NCBI GenBank assembly: GCA_006937955.1
Contig: SSNP01000131.1
Coordinates: forward strand, 412,532-476,531
Reading direction: 5' to 3'
DNA from: Pachypanchax playfairii
Taxonomy: Eukaryota; Chordata; Actinopteri; Cyprinodontiformes; Aplocheilidae
Length of the DNA: 64,000 nucleotides
Made by a program: the position numbers and the translations under genes. Every line of letters starts with the position of its first letter. Position 1 is the first letter of the stretch. Shown here piece after piece: positions 47,807 to 58,436 of the stretch. The notes below the pieces were generated by a model. That model did not search any database. It was not told where the DNA came from and saw only the letters and a list, made by a program, of their open reading frames with translations.

Positions 47807-49040
47807 GTCTAGTCTGAGCATTAGAAACTGGTGAGTGAGGAAGCAGGTAAAATAGCAGAACAGCTGCAGGTGGTTAAAGAAAAGTTGGATGTAGGGAAAA
47901 GAAAAAAGAAAAGGTGAATAAAAAACACTGAAAACAGAGAGGAAAATGCCTACTAAGACATGACCATATTTCCTCCTAATCACAGAATCATGACTCGGCT
48001 CCATCTGCCACTCAATCATAACTGGCCAATCACAGACGTTCTCGTGATGGATTGATTTTGTTTGTTACTCCCATCTGTGCTCGCCACACAATTAAGAATG
48101 TAATCAATGCTCAGATGTCAAGGAGAAGAGGAACCAGTGGCTTGGATTTCATTGTGTTCCCAGGATGTGGAGGGTAGTCCTGCTTGTAGCAGCGTTAATT
48201 TAATTTTTGCCTCATTATTGGCCAAGGCTGGAAGTCATGGGAGAAAGACTTTTCTTATATCGACTGTATATGATTGCAGTGTAGCAGTAACTAATGTAAT
48301 TGTATGTAATCATAATATCTGATTTGTCACAGACATTTGCTTGTGCAGACACATGTAACTCTTCATGAAGTGTTTGTTAGTTTCACGCTGCTTTAGAAAA
48401 AATCAGTTGCAAATAATATTCACCTTGAATTGTTGTGCACCTTTTGCAACCTTTTGTTTTTTTGAGTTTGAGTTTTTTGAATTTGTTAAACTGCATCACA
48501 CCTGCGTCCCTATCTATTGAACAGGTTGAGATTATGCAGCTGTTTGCTGTCATTGCTCTCTTTTTTGCTTTCTCAAAAAAACCTGCCATGGATGTTGAGC
48601 ATAAGGTTTAAACTCAATGTATAAATTTGTTGAGCTGCAAAATAACTAAAGTTGACCGGTCAACCTATCAGTCACTTTAATAAGCTGAACACACCCTATG
48701 TGTTGTTTCTGATTCAAATATTTAAACTTCGGGTTAGCAAACAAATGTGAGTCAGAAATTGAGGGAATGGCAGCTCCCCTGTCTACATTTCAGTTGATTC
48801 AAGCTGATTTATTTCTTCCTGCTTTGGCAATACTACTGACAGTTTTACATGGTCTTTTTTGACAAAGTTTCCTTGTAGTCATATTTGGTCAACACAAAAT
48901 TTTAATCATTGTTACCATACTGCCTGAACCAGACTAAAGTCTGAGCTCAGCTACCTGCCATGTTTCTCATTGTGTCCCTTACCACCTTGAAACTCAAATG
49001 CTAGTGCATTGTCTCTACCTAGCCACACAGTGTCAATTCA
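47807..49040. other. Unassigned intronic sequence
   Basis: No exon or repeat ends supported. Confidence 0.5.
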
Positions 49041-49044
49041 TTAA

Positions 49045-49649
49045 AGCTGCTATCCTTAATTTGCACAACAAATTAGCTTAACATATTTTTTTCATGCCCA
49101 TTAAAAACGTTTAAACACAGCATGGAGAAAAATATGTTGTGAAGATTTTAAAAAAAAAACAAAAAAAAAAAAATTAAGTGGTTCTCCCGTATTTGTCTAA
49201 AAACATCAACCAATCAAATGGTTCGGTTCGAAAGGAATGATTGGACAGTCTCTCCAGCCATACGGACTTCCGCATTTATTTGGCTTCTATTCTCCTAAAA
49301 AACTGAGACATATTACGGCAGCACACCACTGCTGGGAGTGTTCGCCACTCTACCATGTCACAGCAGGAGAAACAGCTGCCGGCTGGTTCCGCGTCAGGTT
49401 CAGGACAAAGTAACAATTAATGTCAGTTGTTTGTTGTTATATTGTTTTCATTTACCGGTGATTCCACCGTGTTACGGTACTTGAATGAACTGCGGACCAG
49501 TGTCTTGCACTCGGTCGTCTTCTGGGGCTACGCGTGTTTCCAAACGTGGGGGGGCGTGGCTTAGGAATTCTACCCGACGGGAAGGGCTGAGAGTTCTGTG
49601 ACGTTGTTGACAGTCTAAGCTAGGCAATTTGAAATCAGGGATATCAGCT
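49045..49649. mobile_element. TTAA-flanked MITE, GCTGCTATCC family
   Basis: TTAA at 49041-49044 and 49650-49653. Inverted ends AGCTGCTATCCTTAATTT and AGCTGATATCCCTGATTT. 605 bp with an A-rich run at 49149-49173 and a CpG-rich second half. Non-coding. Confidence 0.78.
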
Positions 49650-49724
49650 TTAATTCTGTGTTTTTCCCATTGCAATTTTCTCCACAGTATCTTTGCCTTG
49701 CAGGAAAAAATGCCCAGAGTTTGA

Positions 49725-49955
49725 AATTTATTTGGGACTTTTCTGCATGGAATTTGCTTATTCTTCTCATGTATGAGTGGGTTTTTGCCTGAAGAGCCTG
49801 GTTTCCTCCCACAGAACAAAAACATACATGTTAGGTTAATTGGTGACTGTAAAGTGACCCTGGGTATGACCCCACCTCTCACCTAGTAACTGCTGAAGAT
49901 AAGCAACAGCCCCCTGCAGCCTTGCACAGAAACAAGTGGGTTTAGAAATGGTGGT
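49725..49955 (+). repeat. ATGGACTGG-type repeat fragment
   Basis: ggtttcctcccacagaacaa, catgttaggttaattggtga, tgctgaagataagcaacagc and aagtgggtttagaaatggtg. Confidence 0.65.
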
Positions 49956-50282
49956 GATGGTGTGATGGTTTTTCCACATACAAAATTGGGAATTTCTTGT
50001 TCAAAAGAAAACATACTGTATTTGGCTTGTTTAAAAGATGAAAATTATTTAATTCAGCATTTTAGTTTCTTTAAAAACTTAGCTCTGTCCCATTATAAAA
50101 GAATGTGTTCACTTCAATTATCAGGTGATTCTCAGATCTGACTATTATTTCAAAAAGGGGCAAAAGAAACATTAAGTTTACTAGTATTCAGACAACACAA
50201 CACAGTGGTTAGAATGACAGAGCACAGACCAACTATCTTTTTGGTTTTAAAATCAGTACAATTTTTTTTTCTATTGCTAATT

Positions 50283-50395
50283 TTCCATCCATCCATTTTC
50301 TGCACCTGTTTTTCTTGTTTAGGGTGGGTTCAGTGGGTGAGAGGCAGTGTACACTTTGGACATATCACCTGTCCATCACAGATATTTGACTAAAA
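50283..50395 (-). repeat. ATGGACTGG-type repeat fragment (minus)
   Basis: The plus strand reads tccatccatccattttctgc and cacctgtccatcacag, the inverse of the repeat's tail and its tgatggac motif. Confidence 0.55.
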
Positions 50396-50603
50396 GCAAT
50401 TTTGACTCAACAATTAACTTAACCTTCTATAATTTTGGACTGTAGGGGGAAACTGGAGAAATTCAACTAAATGCTTGCTGTCTTGAGCGACAGCTCCCGA
50501 TCAAGATTTACATGATTCAAATAATACTCTTATTAGCTTGCTTTAGCTCAGTGTTAAACCAGGTAGCTGATGGTGAGTGGAGCAGTGGTATGTTTATAGC
50601 TTT

Positions 50604-50868
50604 TTTCAGTAGTGGTTAGAGCGGTCGTCCTCCAATCAGAAGGTTGGTGGATCGATCCAGGCTTCCACCGCCACATATCGAAGTGTCCTTGGGCAAGACA
50701 CTGAACCCCATGTTGCCCCCCGATTTGCATATCGGGTTGTATGAGTGTTTGCCGCTCCCCCCGATCTACATATCGTGTTGTATGAATGTAAAACTTATAG
50801 TGTGAAAGCACTTTGAGTGGTCTGAATTACTAGGAAGGCGCTATACAAATACAGGACATTTACCATTA
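50604..50868 (+). mobile_element. tRNA-derived SINE with internal duplication
   Basis: Head gtagtggttagagcggtcgt and B box ggatcgatcc, body cttgggcaagacactgaacc, tail aaggcgctatacaaatacag. Inside, a motif of about 40 bp (ccccgatytrcatatcgkgt then tgtatgartgt) occurs twice in tandem at 50717-50750 and 50759-50789. Confidence 0.82.
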
Positions 50869-51487
50869 CTGAAGTTCTGGAATATTTGCGGAAAATTCCA
50901 TCCAGAGTTGTCTTTTTAAATATACCACTTTTTTGCGGAACCTTTCCTTTTGGCTGCTTTCACACAACAAGAAATGTTCTGGAGGATCCTGCTGTCAGTG
51001 GGGGGGGGGGGTTGCATCTGGATATGACATAGACTTAGTGCAGTCGGCGTATATGTCATTACCCCAAACAAAGGGAACTGCAGCCAGGTGTACTTGGAAA
51101 TACTCGTCTATGTGATGTGGACAATTCTGCGAACACGGATACGCTTAAGAGTGTTTTAAGCCCGTGTTTTGGTCGGGGGGAAATCACATTCTTATACACT
51201 GCTGTTCACATGAGATACTTCATCAGTGTGTGCGTTCACAGCCTTACCCCCATTTCCCCACCACCTCACACACCTCCAGCTTTTGTCTGAACGCAAACAC
51301 TGTACTGTAAAAAGTCAGCTCTTCTTACTAGGTCTTCAGCCGCAAAAATTTCGGTAAAGTTTATCCGAACAGATTCTGGAAGGCTGTTTTCAGATTCAAA
51401 AGTGAAATGGATGAAGTCTGGAAAATTACCATTTTTATGGCCTGTCTGAAAGGGGCTTATGTGTCAGCAATGCAGCTGTCCAAAGTT
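50869..51487. other. Possible repeat, ends not resolved
   Basis: gctgctttcacacaacaaga and ggcctgtctgaaaggggctt look like sub-terminal sequence of a DNA transposon, but matching ends were not found. G-run at 51000. Confidence 0.35.
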
Positions 51488-51539
51488 GTGGTACAACTAC
51501 AGTAGAGCAGTAGTTGTACCACATTGGTATAAATACCAA
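51488..51539. repeat. Two adjacent hairpins
   Basis: gtggtacaactac (51488-51500) pairs exactly with 51510-51522 across a 9-nt loop; then ttggtat pairs with ataccaa (51524-51530 with 51533-51539). Confidence 0.88.
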
Positions 51540-53269
51540 ACAATATCTAATTAAATATGGCGTTTTAGCATAAATTAACAACGGTGTCATTTTTAGATAA
51601 TCCTAGAGTGCATTTTCCACTTTTTTTTCTTTTCTTTTCTAAAATTGCATAACTGCCTTTTGCCTGCCTGAGCGGTTTGAGGCAGGGATATGAGGAGGTG
51701 TGAGGTGTGTTTGAGTGATTTGGTATGCAGCAGCAGAAGCATTTCTGTTTCATTGCAGGAGCCTTAGCCTTATCTCCTTAATGGATTATGAGCAGGGGAA
51801 CAAAAACAGAAGGTGGCAGAATGAGAATGATTGGTCTTTGTGCAAAGGGCCGGCAGGAAACGGACTGCTGCCAGATAAAGCTCTCTGCCTGTTTGTTTCT
51901 TCTACCTTGGAATCACACAGTTTATTATTAAAAGGAGGACAAAAGGAGTAGCTTGTAGTAAAGTGACTTTTACGTCTCTGTAGTTTGCATTCTGATTCGG
52001 TCTATTATTGGTGTAAAATAGATGTTTGTGTATTTGTCAGTGAATGCTTGTAGCCTTTTGTTGATATCTTACATATGCAGTCTGCTCTATTTTATTATCA
52101 GCATTTTAAACGCAAGGAAAATATATTTCAGCTTTTAAAATGAAAACAAACATTGACCAGGAGTTTTCTAAACTGTGTTTTAGAAAACAGGCCATTTTCT
52201 TTTCTCTTTGCGCAGAGAAAGCATGCAGGTAGAACATTTATTTTTGTGTCTCTTTTGATCCCCCCCCCCCTTTTTTATTCAGAAGCACATTTCTACAGTT
52301 GATCCGAAATTGTTTCTGACATTTATCTGTTTGCTGTAAGTGCCAAGACATTTATGTTTGAGCTTGTATTGATCAGTAAAAGACATGTTGACTTGAAAAG
52401 ATTGAACTTTTTCAGCTCTTTGTCTTCTAGGCGCAGAATGCTGTTTATATGTTGTGCTACCTGGGATTAATTCAATGCCAATACACTCAGCTTTAGGCTA
52501 TCGTGGTTTTGTTTTTTCTTGGGAATGTCTTTCTTCTCAGAATTCTGTCCATAAAACCGTTGCTGGTTGTGTCTAGTTTATGAACCCTGCCAGCTGAGTT
52601 GTTGTGTTAGATATTTCAGAGCAATGTTTCTCCTGCCAGGTATGAAATTCAGTTTTCCAGTAAAAGTCAGTGCTGTACATGTCATTATTGTAAATGGTTG
52701 TGTTTTAAACTGTGCGAAGGATTCAATGCTTTTTATTCTTACGGTCTGTATTGAATAAAGTTAGAAGTGCATGGATGTCCTTGGATGACTTGGATGGATC
52801 TCATTTTATATGTAAATTGTTGTTTTTGTTTGTTTTGTTTTCAAGGGTGTTGATCAACTGCAGGGGTGGATCATTGGTATCTCCATTTCCAATCTATTGA
52901 TCTGCATGTTTAGTTATAACTGTGCAATGTCCTTCAGTTGGCTAGATAACTGCTTAAGCCACTGTTGTAATGGTTCATGCTCATGTTTTTGCTCCGATAC
53001 AGTTTTATCCTGTTGCGTGCTTTCCAGTTGTCTCCTCTTAGCAGAGCTCAGATTGCTGTTTTAAAGTTTGAGTATTGCTAGAAAAATGGAATTCAGTTCA
53101 AGTTGTCTCTGCCAAACAGTTCTCTGTGTTCCATAAGTACTCCAGAAGAAAAAAAAGCATTTGTGTGAGCAATAGCCTTCGGGGGTTGCGCCAAATGAAA
53201 ATGCTTTTTTTTCTAAACCCCCCACAACTCACTCAAGAAGTGTTTGCTTGTTTTCTGTTACAATTTGCT
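51540..53269. other. Intron upstream of the microexon
   Basis: Unusually free of recognisable repeats for this window, in the 1.7 kb before the neurexin microexon. No second SS1 exon identified. Confidence 0.5.
52260..52277. repeat. C-run followed by T-run
   Basis: A stretch of about 11 C then 6 T. Similar homopolymers are G-runs at 1985-1993 and 51000-51010 and A-runs at 32981-32995 and 33762-33776. Confidence 0.8.
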
Positions 53270-53800
53270 CTATCTCTCAATCTTTCCACTCTTTCTTCTT
53301 CTTCTTCTTTTTTTTACCTTTGGTTTGAACTCTGACATCCAAGTCTGCCCCAGGATGTCTGTCACAAACTGCAGTCCAACGTTGTGACAATGCTTTTTTT
53401 CTTCCCGTGCCTTTTATGACCTTCTTTTCTTCCTCTTTGTGTTCTTTTTTTCTGTTTTTTCCCTTTTCAAGGTCTGGCGCACCTGACGTTAAACGACCAA
53501 GGTATGGGTTCATTCCTGTTTATTTTAGTTCTCTTTCTTTTTCCTTTTTTTAGAGGAATTGACTCAGCTTCTATGGTCCAACCAGCTTGAACCTACCGCT
53601 CTCTGTCACAAATTCCCCCTCTGCTTCTCACCTTTCCTCTGTGATGTATCCTTTCATTTTCTCCCAAATCCCCTCTTACGATTGAATCCTTTTCATCTTC
53701 CTCCCTTTGCGATCCTCTCCTTCGTCGCTCTTTAAATCTCCTTCATTTTTTTCGTTGTGCCTCCTCCATTTCTTCCCTCTCCCTGCTGCCATTTTTATGT
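53270..53800 (+). promoter_or_regulatory. Pyrimidine-rich intronic context of the microexon
   Basis: On both sides of the 30-nt exon the plus strand is strongly T/C-rich: CTT runs near 53290-53320, T-rich blocks at 53390-53470, then TTTCTTTTTCC and a T7 run at 53530-53551, and a CTCC-rich stretch to about 53800. The upstream block serves as the polypyrimidine tract of the acceptor. Such tracts are typical binding sites for PTB- and TIA/ELAV-type splicing regulators, which fits a regulated neural microexon. The regulatory role is inference; the composition is seen. Confidence 0.5.
53472..53501 (+). CDS. nrxn: Neurexin alpha SS1 microexon (30 bp, phase 1-1)
   Basis: A 30-nt exon encoding (G)LAHLTLNDQ(G), with the first and last glycine codons split across the junctions. 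Upstream is a long T/C-rich tract ending CAAG; downstream is the donor gtatgg. Both junctions are clean and the exon is a multiple of three, so it can be skipped without a frameshift. In mammalian neurexin-1 the SS1 splice site carries a short optional insert starting GLAHLMM and ending DQG, before the first long LNS-domain exon; this match is recalled, not searched. Neurexins are presynaptic single-pass adhesion receptors, and SS1 lies between the first EGF-like repeat and the second LNS domain. No other neurexin exon was found here, which fits the very large introns of the gene. The paralogue (1, 2 or 3, a or b) cannot be decided from 10 residues. Confidence 0.75.
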
Positions 53801-54809
53801 GGTTTTCTGTGACCTCTGCCAATGTGTGTTCCACCCTTTGTCCTGTCCTCTGGCTCACGTCCTGGACTTCACCTCTGACCACCTTCGACCCCATCGACCT
53901 GACCTCGGGGCTGAAGGTAACACTTTTTCTGCTATCCCTTCTGCTTGGATATAAGCAATAACAAAGACATAAAATAAATTTTAATTGAATAAACCCCAGA
54001 TTCTATTGGAAATGTATTTGATGGTCAATGTTATAACAGCAAAATGTGTTTAGGCTCCCATTCACTAACACTTCAAGGTGAAAGTGTTGTCGAATGTGCA
54101 GAGTTTCTTGTCACCACTCTGCTGACATTCCCATTGTTTGGCAATCAGATTTATTTTTTATAGGGCAAACGCTCAAAGACTGGTAAACATTCAGTTCTAT
54201 TTGCTCTACTGTTTGATGAGAAAATGTGTCTGCAAATATTTTGACATGAACTGTCGATTGCATTGATGCTTTTTTTTTTTTGTATGTCAACACAGCACAC
54301 ATGCATGCGATAAAGAAGCTGTTTATGGTCTGCTACACCACACTTCACACTTCTCTTCTGTCCTCTTATTCTCAACAAAATAAAGGTTATCTTCTGTTTA
54401 TAAAATGTTGTTTATGCAATTTTCATAGGAGCAAAGTGAACATGTGTAGTTTATGTTCGGACTTGAACCAGAATTAGAAATCAACCATCTCGCCTTTCGT
54501 CAATGCCATTGTCACACAAAGGCTGGTCGAAACACTTCTTCATTATTAAAGACTTATTTTATCTGAAACAATTTACACTTCAAGTAAAATGATAATTCCT
54601 GTCAAATGTTATTTCATCTTTTGATTTTAGTAAGCGTTTCAAAAATCAAAGGTTTGACAAATTTTACATTTTCCAGAACGCCCCTGTTTTTGAAAAGAAT
54701 GTCTAGAAGCAATTTTGTTGAATCCAAGAAAGTTAAAAAAAAAAGTAATAATGGACACAACAATGTCTTTTCTCAAATAATGTTCTTATATCTAAGCATA
54801 TCCCTGAGC
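53801..54809. other. Intron downstream of the microexon
   Basis: Mostly AT-rich; an exon-like CDS end with donor (ctgaag|gtaaca at about 53916) lacks an acceptor and is not called. Confidence 0.5.
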
Positions 54810-55130
54810 TGCACGGTGCCCTAGGGCAAAAAAGGATTGTGCCTCCCCCCTGCTATCCGGAACAAACACAACATAACTCATTAACTCATTAACTGGATTA
54901 AGTTGCAATAAATATTAATTTAAACTAAAATTAATAGTACATGCTATAAATGGAACAATGCAAGAAAAAAACATGCTCAAAACAATATTAACAACAAATA
55001 ATTACAAAAAGGAACAACATATGAAAGGCCTTTACTTTATGTCAATAATAATAATTGGGATTTGGCGCCCCCTCAGGCAGAGGGCGCCCTAGGCAATGGC
55101 TTTAGTGGCCTATGCTCAGGACTGGCCCTG
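54810..55130 (-). mobile_element. hAT-like repeat remnant
   Basis: The right end, inverted, begins cagggccagtcctgagcata and continues ttgcctagggcgccctctgc; the left part contains gcacggtgccctagggcaaa. GCCCTAGG near both ends suggests a hAT MITE with a damaged left terminus. AT-rich middle. Confidence 0.45.
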
Positions 55131-55189
55131 TATCTACGAAAAACCTGAAATAAGATGACGGTATGATGGATGATTTTTGGCATAGAAGA

Positions 55190-55275
55190 GACAGTCTTGC
55201 TACAAAAGCACTTACAAAGGCCATGCCATTAAAAACGTTTTTTTTTCTGAGGTTTCCAGAGAAGAGCGTGTAAAC
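55190..55275 (-). repeat. End fragment related to the AGAGGCC MITE
   Basis: aaaggccatgccattaaaaa, cgttttttttctgaggtttc: the same right-end sequence as the three full copies, inverted, about 85 bp only. Confidence 0.5.
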
Positions 55276-55336
55276 AAAACTAGACTGACTTTGCACCATC
55301 CAACCCCACACTACACCTACACCATCCAACCCAGGT

Positions 55337-55740
55337 GTGAAAGAGACATAATTCTCTTCTGTTGAGGGTTTTCTCGTGGCCGGTCATGATTAGCATTTCT
55401 GTGCAGTCCTTCAGTCCAGCCTTCTCCACCCACTGGTAAGATTTGTGAATATCAGTTACATTGGACTATATACCATGGAGGTCCTTATCCTTTTATGATA
55501 TTTCCTCCTGCTCCTCCACATTGGGTTTTACCTGTCTTGGACACTTGGCAGTTTGTCACTGGGCATTTCTAGGATGCTTGTTGTTTCATCTTTTGCATTC
55601 CACAGCCTCCTTCCTTTTGCCAAGTGTACAGTCTCACATTGCCAGATATGTGGTATTGTAAGGAGCTGTCTTGTCTTGATATCAGTGAATTTTATCTCCA
55701 CTTTTGGCCAGGGTAAGATACCAGTGACTGTATCTGATAA
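55337..55740 (-). mobile_element. RLE-type LINE pol remnant (R4/Dong-like)
   Basis: On the minus strand one reads VTGILPWPKVEIKFTDIKTR, then QLLTI, DETTSILEMPSDKLPSV, and after a frame change HKSYQWVEKAGLKDCTE and MLIMTGHEKTLNRRE, with one in-frame stop just before. The pattern (DIKTRKLLTMHG..., then SYQWLEKAGLKD...) belongs to the region after the RT domain of restriction-like-endonuclease LINEs common in fish; the clade is from memory. The upstream part of the element should lie beyond 55800 but is replaced by the truncated Tc1. Confidence 0.7.
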
Positions 55741-55802
55741 TTGGTAGGGTATATGTGTCTCAAGCAGTCAATAATCCATGTGTGTGACACTGAGTCTTAG
55801 AC

Positions 55803-56748
55803 AACAAAGGCTACCATCAGTAACACACTACGCCGCCAGGGACTCAAATCCTGCAGTGCCAGACGTGTCCCCCTGCTGAAGCCAGGACACGTCCAGGCCC
55901 GTCTGCGGTTTGCTAGAGAGCATTTGGATGATCCAGAAGAGGATTGGGAGAACATCATATGGTCAGATGAAACCAAAATAGAACTTTTTGGTAGAAACTC
56001 AACTTGTCGTGTTTGGAGGGGAAAGAATGCTGAGTTGGATCCAAAGAACACCATACCTACTGTAAAGCATGGGGGTGGAAACATCATGCTTTGGGGCTGT
56101 TTTTCTGCAAGGGGACCAGGACGACTGATCCGTGTAAAGGAAAGAATGAATGGGGCCATGTATCGTAAGATTTTGAGTGAAAACCTCCTTCCATCAGCAA
56201 GGGCATTGAAAATGAGACGTGGCTGGGTCTTTCAGCATGACAATGATCCCAAACACACCGCCCGGGCAACGAAGGAGTGGCTTCGTAAGAAGCATTTCAA
56301 GGTCCTGGAGTGGCCTAGCCAGTCTCCAGATCTCAACCCCATAGAAAATCTCTGGAGGGAGTTGAAAGTCCGTGTTGCCCAGCGTCAGCCCCAAAACATC
56401 ACTGCTCTAGAGGAGATCTGCATGGAGGAATGGGCCAAAATACCAGCAACAGTGTGTGAAAACCTTATGAAGTCTTACAGAAAACGTTTGACCTCTGTCA
56501 TTGCCAACAAAGGCTATATAACAAAGTATTGAGATTAACTTTTGTTATTGACCAAATACTTATTTTCCACCATAATTTGCAAATAAATTCTTTAAAAATC
56601 AGACAATGTGATTTTCTGGATTTTTTTTCCTCATTTTGTCTCTCATAGTTGAGGTATACCTATGATGAAAATTACAGGCCTCTCTGATCTTTTTATGTGG
56701 GAGAACTTACACAATTGGTGGCTGACTAAATACTTTTTTGCCCCACTG
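55803..56748 (+). mobile_element. Tc1/mariner element, DD34E, 5'-truncated (copy 2)
   Basis: Near-identical to 3673-4619, including the 3' UTR and 3' terminus, and followed by TA at 56749-56750. Homology with copy 1 stops at 55803; before it comes unrelated LINE-derived sequence with no 5' terminal repeat. The loss point is within a few bases of the gap edge in copy 1, which is suspicious (see findings). Confidence 0.93.
55804..56535 (+). pseudogene. Tc1 transposase fragment (DD34E), N-terminus deleted
   Basis: Open frame TKATISNTL... to a TGA stop. The catalytic triad is intact (Asp codons 55966 and 56239, Glu codon 56344; 34 residues between the last two). Differences from copy 1 include an R-for-C change near 56371, M-for-V and S-for-T changes near 56467-56476 and K-for-R near the end. 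The first roughly 100 residues, with the DNA-binding helix-turn-helix pair, are absent and there is no initiating ATG in a sensible place, so this is a dead fragment. Neighbouring LINE sequence lies upstream in the opposite orientation. Confidence 0.92.
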
Positions 56749-56750
56749 TA

Positions 56751-57925
56751 GGTATGCATAAAGAATACCCAAAATATAAAAGGCACAAACAGCAGCTATA
56801 CTGAGTATATGGTCACATGGAAGGCTTAGGTATAATGTTTAAACATGAAGTTTAAATATTTACAGTTTAAGAAAATGTGCAATATAGACTTATAAAGTCT
56901 TACTCTTTAGAATTAAAAACAACTCATTTCCTAAAACAAGGTATTCCAGTATACAACAGGTGTTTTGTTTTAAAATTACTAATATTTTCTTTTGCATAAA
57001 ACACATTTCTCACAGTTTTTCAAGATACTGAATCTCTCAATCATGCAAAATTATCTAGGATAAAGTGGGACGAAACGAGCCCACGAGTCAGTCTTTGACT
57101 TCATCTCTGAATCTGTACTGCTTGAAATATTTCCCTACTTGTCTCTTGTCCTTTAGCCAGTTGAATCTATTTTGAGCCTCAGGTTACTTAGAACTCACCC
57201 CAGAGGACAATTTATGTTAAATAGCTAAGTATCCATAGAACAGTACCACTTAACATTCATTGAGTGAGATATCTACCTGACCATTATTTATTTATGTGAT
57301 TCAGGACATAACCACATAAGCTTGTTGGGCATTCAACACAATGAGCATATGCACAATATTTCAAAAATATCAATACATTTCTTGATTTAGTTCCAAAAAA
57401 CATGTATCCCAATTTGCTGCTGTTTTATTCTGTTTGTCTATGATGCACCATTAACTGAGTTGTCTACCAAAGCCACATGTAAGAAGAGCGCATATAGACA
57501 TAATAGAATATAGCAGAAGAACAGAGGAGTAGACATATTAGTTTTTATTATTCTCAGTTTCAGTGTAGCAATGATCTAAATCCAACATTAGATAGAGTTA
57601 GATTCTCCATGTGAGTGACAAAGCATGGAATTTTTTTATTCATCGACCAATAAATAGAATCTTAGCTTGTGTTTTCACTCTAACAGCAACATATGAATTA
57701 TTTTGTGAAAGAGAGAAGAATGAAAGTTATTTTAACACACAAGTTGCATAAAAATGATTCAGTGAATTGGTACGGGCTTTATAGGCATTTATTTAAAAAA
57801 AATAAAATAATTACTGTTGTTGAGGCAATGTTTTTAAATGTATATCTCATTACATTAAAGAAATATTTAAACTACAGCAAAAATCTCAAACACATACTTG
57901 TGTCAGAATAATAACTCATGCTCAT
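56751..57925. other. Unassigned AT-rich sequence
   Basis: Should contain the rest of the LINE cut by the Tc1 if that junction were simple, but no RT motif is visible. Confidence 0.45.
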
Positions 57926-58436
57926 TTAAAGAGGCCATTTCATACAAATTTCAGGATTTGTGGTTGTTTCTTAAGTATGGAATATTTTATATAAGATTTT
58001 ATAAGTATGAAACATTTTATATCTAAAAATGTCAGGAAACACTTGTTAACAGACCTTTCAATCTGTCTGCATTAAAATTCGGCCATCAGGCTGCTTCGGC
58101 TGCTTCAGCAGCAGCTCGTTCATATTCATTATTCAAATTTGCTGGACTCTGATTGGCTAACAAACTAGCCTATGAGAGCAAGGTATACTGTTTCCTGCCC
58201 CACTGTGCATGACAACATCAGATGTCATGTCTTCCTGTTTGCTACGTCTAATGCTAACAGCTTTTAGCCAGCAGCATGCTAGGTGTGGTTTCAACTGCGG
58301 GAGCTGCCGAATACTAACGAACAAAGGAGTCATGACGAAACAGATACAGGCCGTTCGGACTCGGGAGAACTCGGGTGTAATCGCCGCCTGTGAAGTTTGA
58401 GAGATTAAAACTGAAAGAGAAGTTGTTGACCTGTTA

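Noticed and set aside
49472..49882. 136-codon minus-strand ORF
   Set aside because: Crosses the right end of a TTAA MITE into a different repeat, so it cannot be an old gene.
53707..53961. Exon-like end ...DPIDLTSGLK followed by gtaaca
   Set aside because: No AG acceptor in a usable position for over 200 bp upstream; the open frame follows from C/T-rich composition.
54810..55130. Complete hAT element
   Set aside because: Only one terminus is convincing, so it was listed as a remnant without boundaries.
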